Assembly: GCF_000496075.1 (NCBI RefSeq)
Contig: NZ_AWXZ01000015.1
Coordinates: 62,001-126,000 of the forward strand
DNA from: Lutibaculum baratangense AMV1
Lineage (GTDB): Bacteria > Pseudomonadota > Alphaproteobacteria > Rhizobiales > Tepidamorphaceae
Direction: 5' to 3'
Length of the DNA: 64,000 nt
Positions 60,087 to 64,000 of the stretch are shown here, one piece after another; position 1 is the stretch's first letter, and each line of letters opens with the position of its first letter. The notes below the pieces were generated by a model. The model made no database searches. It was given only the letters and a program-made list of their open reading frames with translations, and was not told where the DNA came from. The translations under genes were made by a program, and so were the position numbers.

Positions 60087-61289
60087 ATGTCCTGTCTCGA
60101 TACCACGACCGAGGAGGCGGCCGCGGCCCGCGCCTCCGCGGGGCGCCTGCTCCTCGGCGGCTTCCTGACCTTCGCCATGGTGATGGGGATCGGGCGGTTC
60201 ATCTACACGCCCCTCCTGCCGCTGATGCGCGACGAGTACGGCCTCGAGCCCGGGCTCCTCGGCCTCCTCGCATCGCTCAACTTCGTCGGATACTTCGTCG
60301 GATCGGCCATCGGCATCGTTCTGGCCCGGGGGCAGCCGCGACTGTGGGGGCTGCGGGTCGGCGTCGTCTCCAGCGTGGCGACGACGGCGGCCATGGGGCT
60401 GACGGACGATATCGGGCTCTGGATGGTGTGGCGCACGCTCTCGGGTGTCGCGAGTGCGGTGGCGATGCTGTCCGCCGCGGGAATCGTGTCGGAAGCCCTG
60501 GCGCGGATCGAGGATTCCGGCCGCGTCGGATGGCTCTTCGGCGGGGTGGGGTTCGGCATCGCCCTGTCTGGAACACTGGTGCGGCTCACCAGTGACACGT
60601 TCGACTCCTCGGGTCTCTGGCTGTTGGGCGCCGCCGTCTGCGGCCTGATGCTGCCCGTCGTCCTGGCGGAGGTGCGCGAGCGCGACCTGCCCGTGCGCCG
60701 GCGGGCGCAGCGGCGGCAGAGACGCGTGCCTCGGCCGCTGCCGCTCGTCCCGCTCGTCGTCAACTACACCTGCGAGGGCCTCGGCTACTCCGTCTTCGTC
60801 ACCTTCATCGTCGCGATCGTGAAGGCGCGGCCGGGTGGCGAGGTGCTGGGCGACTGGGTGTGGGTCATCGTGGGGCTGTCGGCGCTGCCGGCCTGCCTCC
60901 TGTGGATGCAGGCGGCGGAGCGGATCGGCTTCGCGACGGCCCTCATGCTCGCCTACACCGCCCAGGTGGTGGCGGTGCTTCTGCCCGTCCTGTCGACGTC
61001 GGGTGCTGCGGCCGTCGCGGCCGCCATCCTGTTCGGTGGCACCTTCACCGCGATCAGCGCGCTGACGCTGCCCCTCGGCCGGCACGGCGGCGGCGGGCGC
61101 GGCTTCGCCATCCTGACGGTCTTCTTCGGGATGGGCCAGATCGCCGGGCCCGCAGCCGCCGGCTACATGGCGGAGCTCAGCCCACGCTTCGACTTCTCGA
61201 CCGCGCTCGTCGCCTCGGCGGGGGTGCTGATCCTGGGCCAGGTCTTCCTCGCCTATGCCATGGCGACGAGACGGGACGTCGGCGGGTAG
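60087..61289 (+). CDS. MFS transporter, YbfB/YjiJ family
   Basis: A 400-residue twelve-helix permease of the YbfB/YjiJ branch of the major facilitator superfamily. The first helix region FAMVMGIGRFIYTPLLPLMRDEYGL is the family hallmark, and PLVVNYTCEGLGYSVFVTFIVA opens the second half. Substrate unknown. It lies 158 bases after the siderophore receptor gene on the same strand, so a role in siderophore or iron-related export is possible but unproven. The ATG at 60087 is where similarity starts. Confidence 0.86.
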   Translation: MSCLDTTTEEAAAARASAGRLLLGGFLTFAMVMGIGRFIYTPLLPLMRDEYGLEPGLLGLLASLNFVGYFVGSAIGIVLARGQPRLWGLRVGVVSSVATTAAMGLTDDIGLWMVWRTLSGVASAVAMLSAAGIVSEALARIEDSGRVGWLFGGVGFGIALSGTLVRLTSDTFDSSGLWLLGAAVCGLMLPVVLAEVRERDLPVRRRAQRRQRRVPRPLPLVPLVVNYTCEGLGYSVFVTFIVAIVKARPGGEVLGDWVWVIVGLSALPACLLWMQAAERIGFATALMLAYTAQVVAVLLPVLSTSGAAAVAAAILFGGTFTAISALTLPLGRHGGGGRGFAILTVFFGMGQIAGPAAAGYMAELSPRFDFSTALVASAGVLILGQVFLAYAMATRRDVGG

Positions 61290-61402
61290 CGGCCCCGCGA
61301 GACCGTTGGCCATGGCCGGCCGAATGCACTACCTCTGGTACTGCACGATGGCGGCGAGGGATGCCTGCCCCACGATTCCGGTTTTGGAAGGTCTGAAGGT
61401 TC

Positions 61403-62272
61403 ATGAGAGAGGTCACCCTGGCGGCCACGCAGATGGCCTGCACCGACGTGGTCGAGGAGAACGTCGCGCGGGCGGAGAAGCTCGTCCGCGAAGCCGCGGG
61501 CAGGGGCGCGAACGTCATCCTGATCCAGGAGCTTTTCGAGGGGCTCTATTTCTGCCAGCGGCAGGTTCCCGAGGATTTCAAGCGCGCGCACCCGGTCGAG
61601 GGGCATCCGACAATCACCCGGTTCCAGGCGCTGGCGCGTGAGCTGAACGTCGTCCTGCCCGTCTCGTTCTTCGAGCGCGACAACAACGCCCACTACAATT
61701 CGATGGTGATGGTCGACGCAGGCGGCGAGCTTCAGGGCACCTACCGCAAGGCGCACATTCCCGACGGGCCGGGATATCAGGAGAAGTTCTACTTCAACCT
61801 CGGCGACACCGGCTTCAAGGTCTGGGACACGAAGTTCGGCAGGGTCGGCGTCGGCATCTGCTGGGACCAGTGGTTTCCCGAGGCGGCCCGCTGCATGGCG
61901 CTGATGGGGGCCGAGATCCTGCTCTATCCCACCGCGATCGGGTCGGAGCCTCCCGATCCCTCCTACGACTCCATGGCCCATTGGCAGACGGTGATGTGCG
62001 GCCACGCCGGCGCGAACCTGATGCCGCTCGTCGCCTCGAACAGGATCGGGAAGGAGACGATCGGTGGCTCGAGCATCAAGTTCTACGGCTCGTCCTTCAT
62101 CGCCGACTGGCGGGGCAACAAGGTCGCCGAGGCCGACCGGGAGAGCGAGACGATCCTGACGGCGACGTTCGACCTCGACGAGGTGGCGTCGCGGCGGGCG
62201 AGCTGGGGCCTGTTCCGCGACCGGCGGCCCGATCTCTACAAGCCGATCCTGACGCTGAACGGGAGGGCGTGA
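61403..62272 (+). CDS. aguB: N-carbamoylputrescine amidase
   Basis: A 289-residue carbon-nitrogen hydrolase. It converts N-carbamoylputrescine to putrescine, CO2 and ammonia in arginine-derived polyamine synthesis. The nitrilase triad is Glu43 (LIQELFEGLYF), Lys116 (TYRKAHIPDG) and Cys153 (GICWDQWFPEAAR). The segments PDGPGYQEKFYF and GSEPPDPSYDSMAHWQ are specific to the AguB branch. ATG at 61403. No agmatine deiminase gene is visible next to it. Confidence 0.93.
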   Translation: MREVTLAATQMACTDVVEENVARAEKLVREAAGRGANVILIQELFEGLYFCQRQVPEDFKRAHPVEGHPTITRFQALARELNVVLPVSFFERDNNAHYNSMVMVDAGGELQGTYRKAHIPDGPGYQEKFYFNLGDTGFKVWDTKFGRVGVGICWDQWFPEAARCMALMGAEILLYPTAIGSEPPDPSYDSMAHWQTVMCGHAGANLMPLVASNRIGKETIGGSSIKFYGSSFIADWRGNKVAEADRESETILTATFDLDEVASRRASWGLFRDRRPDLYKPILTLNGRA

Positions 62273-62351
62273 CGGAGCGGCCCCGCCGTATTTCGGCCCC
62301 GCCGCCGTCATATGGTGGCCTTTCGACCGCTTGCCCCGGAGACGCCCCGAC

Positions 62352-63670
62352 ATGACCGATCTCGTGCCTGCGACGGCGGACGGCGTCCGCAACGGTCGTT
62401 CCGCCCCCGCGTGGCGCCGCTGGCTGCCGTTTCGTCGCGAGCCTCGCGCGAAAGTGGTCCGGCGCGGCTTGATCGCCTCGCTTCTCTGGCCGCTGTCGGT
62501 GGCGGCGAGTCTCATTCTCGTTGTCGCCGCGCTCATGACGTTCGGCACGACGTTCTGGAAGAGCGTCGAGCGCGACAGGCTGTTCTCCGCTCCCACCCGT
62601 CCGGACGCGAGCGAGGTGGCGGTGCGGGGACCGGCGCCGCTGGCGGAGGCGGTGACGGTCGTCACGCGTGACGCCGATGGGACGCTGCGGCGTCTCCTCG
62701 TCGAGAAGTCGGCGGCGGACGCCTTCGCCATGACAGCCTCCGCAGGCTCGACGCCGCCAAGCTCGCGGCCAAGGAGGCGGCCGGGCGCGAGATCGCACAG
62801 CTCTTCGATCTCGCCTTCGCCGACCGCGACGACGCCATCGAAGCCTATGCCGACTGGTTCTTCGCCTGGCGCAGACCCTATGTCGTGCTGAAGGAGGCGC
62901 TCGCCTCGAGCGGGACGAGGCTCGTCTCGATCGGCGGGGTGGAGCCGTTGCGCGTGGCCGTCGAGCGTGACGTCCAGGAGTACTTCCTCACGCACTACAC
63001 CGAGCAGGTCCTGCGGCCCGAGTTCCGCGACCCGATGATCACCCGCGGCTTCGAGGAGGCGGCGCGGCGCGCGCACGAGCGCTACCAGGCGGCCGTGGCG
63101 CAGGAGGATCTGCGCCTGCAGCTCTTTCTGGCCGAGAATGGCCGGCCGATCGACGGGCCTGCCGCCGACGAGGCGCTCACGGCACTCGAGCTCGATTGGA
63201 AGTCGCAGTCCTTCAAGGCTCCGGTCCACCTGATGGACGAGGCGGCCTTCGACGGCGTCACCTCGCTCGCGACGATCGCCGCCGGCGGCACGATCGGGGC
63301 GCTCGTCCTGAAGCCCGTGATGGAGCGGGCGACCGGCAAGATCTTCGCCGCCCTTGGCCGCCGCTTCACAGCGGCCTTCGCCGGACGCATCGCGCTGGCG
63401 GGCGGCGGTGCCGCGGCCGGCACGGCGATTCAACCCGTCGGCGGCACCGTGATGGGCGCCGTCGCCGGAGGGCTGCTCGGCGTCGCCGCCGACTATGCGA
63501 TGAACGAGGCGGCCGAGGCATGGAACCGCGAGGGGTTCGTCGAGGCGAACCGGGAGGCGGTCGACGCCACGATCGGGGTCTGGCAGGCAAAGCTGACCGA
63601 CGGGGTCGATGCGGCTCTCGACCGGTGGTTCGCCGATGGTCGAGCCGCGGTGGTCGCTGTCGCCGACTGA
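62352..63670 (+). pseudogene. Frameshifted membrane protein of unknown function
   Basis: About 439 residues if repaired. The first frame (62352 to about 62728) has a basic N-terminus, a membrane helix (LLWPLSVAASLILVVAALMTFG) and a periplasmic start ending EKSAADAFA. Sense then passes to the -1 frame with HDSLRRLDAAKLAAKEAAG, REIAQLFDLAFADRDDAIEAYADWFFAWRRPYVV and continues to 63670. The last third is a Gly-rich membrane stretch (GGGAAAGTAIQPVGGTVMGAVAGGLLG). A single missing base near 62725-62731 explains the break. Either a real mutation or a sequence error. I do not recognise the family. Confidence 0.65.
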
Positions 63671-63779
63671 TCGTCCTTGCCTGCGTGGGATCCGGAGCGG
63701 TTCGGGATTCGTACGAATGGCAGCGGCCGCGCCGATGCGGCAGAACAGCGCGCAGGCGTTCATTTTCGCCGGCAGCTAC

Positions 63780-63818
63780 TCTAAACTCATTCCAAACTAA
63801 GGGCGCGACGTCGCGCCC
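63780..63818 (+). promoter_or_regulatory. Dyad-rich promoter region of hemH
   Basis: Two elements lie 29-67 bases before the ferrochelatase start. At 63780-63796, read on the minus strand, is TTTGGAATGAGTTTAGA, four mismatches from the Irr-type ICE (TTTAGAATnATTCTAAA). At 63801-63818 is a perfect 18-base palindrome GGGCGCGACGTCGCGCCC. No T-run follows, so the palindrome is more operator-like than a terminator. Function inferred. Confidence 0.3.
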
Positions 63819-63846
63819 CCGACCCTCAGTCAGCCCCGCGAGATCG

Positions 63847-64000
63847 ATGACCGAGCCCCAAGTGATTTCCTTCCCGGCCCAGGACAAGTCGCACCTGCCG
63901 GCCGGCCACCCCGACGTCGCCTTCGGCCGCGTCGGCGTCCTGCTCGTCAACCTGGGCACCCCGGACGCGACGGACTACAAGTCGATGCGCCGCTACCTGA
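63847..64000 (+). CDS. hemH: Ferrochelatase HemH (N-terminal part, cut by window end)
   Basis: The first 51 codons of a gene that runs off the window. After a variable N-terminal extension, the segment RVGVLLVNLGTPDATDYKSMRRYL is the highly conserved start of ferrochelatase, which inserts Fe2+ into protoporphyrin IX to make heme. With hemN at 39-41 kb it is the second heme-pathway gene in the window. The remaining length cannot be checked. Confidence 0.9.
   Translation, partial: MTEPQVISFPAQDKSHLPAGHPDVAFGRVGVLLVNLGTPDATDYKSMRRYL

Noticed and set aside
1-64000. tRNA or rRNA genes, CRISPR arrays, insertion sequences, prophage
   Set aside because: No cloverleaf-like sequence, regularly spaced direct repeats, transposase/integrase motifs or phage proteins were seen on either strand by eye; a covariance-model search would be needed to exclude a small RNA.

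Overview
The window is GC-rich (roughly two-thirds G+C by eye), gene-dense chromosomal DNA from an alphaproteobacterium, most likely of the Hyphomicrobiales (Rhizobiales). The reasons are a 1.6 kb-codon-scale NAD-glutamate dehydrogenase, a PodJ-like polarity protein, DUF2125, DUF6460 and BA14K-type proteins, a complete fixLJ/fixK/ccoNOQP/fixGHIS set, and operators of FixK, CtrA-like and RirA-like type. I see no rRNA, tRNA, CRISPR array, prophage or insertion sequence.

Layout. 1-8.9 kb: housekeeping genes (DUF2125, ChaC-like cyclotransferase, NAD-glutamate dehydrogenase coupled to an MFS permease, DUF6460). 9-16.6 kb: a DNA-damage-response island made of two arms. A minus-strand arm holds exonuclease, NTF2-like protein and ATP-dependent ligase; a plus-strand arm holds DEXH helicase and PdeM endonuclease. 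A MntA-HepT type VII toxin-antitoxin pair lies between the arms. 16.6-22.5 kb: a TauE/SafE-type exporter with its TIGR02186-like partner, and a giant PodJ-like protein. 22.5-27.5 kb: a MerR regulator with a self-operator, then thiolase and a FadB-type bifunctional enzyme, with an EAL phosphodiesterase gene inserted antisense between them. 27.6-35 kb: a frameshifted periplasmic protein gene, a thioesterase, YjbQ, a NarL/LuxR-type response regulator, a universal stress protein and a symporter-histidine-kinase fusion of CrbS/MxtR type.

35-50 kb is a microaerobic-respiration island: mscL, heme-PAS kinase fixL, fixJ, a single-domain receiver resembling FixT, a fixK-type CRP/FNR regulator, hemN, an AbrB-type membrane protein, the cbb3 oxidase operon ccoNOQP, and the oxidase assembly operon fixGHIS. 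Sequences matching TTGAY-N4-RTCAA lie in front of usp, the FixT-like gene, hemN, ccoN and fixG, so a FixLJ-FixK cascade with a built-in brake can be read from the DNA.

50-64 kb: a lipoprotein, an ABC exporter, a cobalamin uptake operon (btuB-btuF-btuC-btuD, minus strand) behind a clear cobalamin riboswitch, a ferric-siderophore receptor behind a TGA-N9-TCA iron-responsive box, a YbfB-type MFS transporter, N-carbamoylputrescine amidase, a second frameshifted gene, and the first 51 codons of ferrochelatase running off the window end.

The strongest candidates for follow-up are the toxin-antitoxin insertion in the repair island, the FixT-like feedback loop, the MerR spacer operator, and the two single-base frameshifts, which may be sequence errors.
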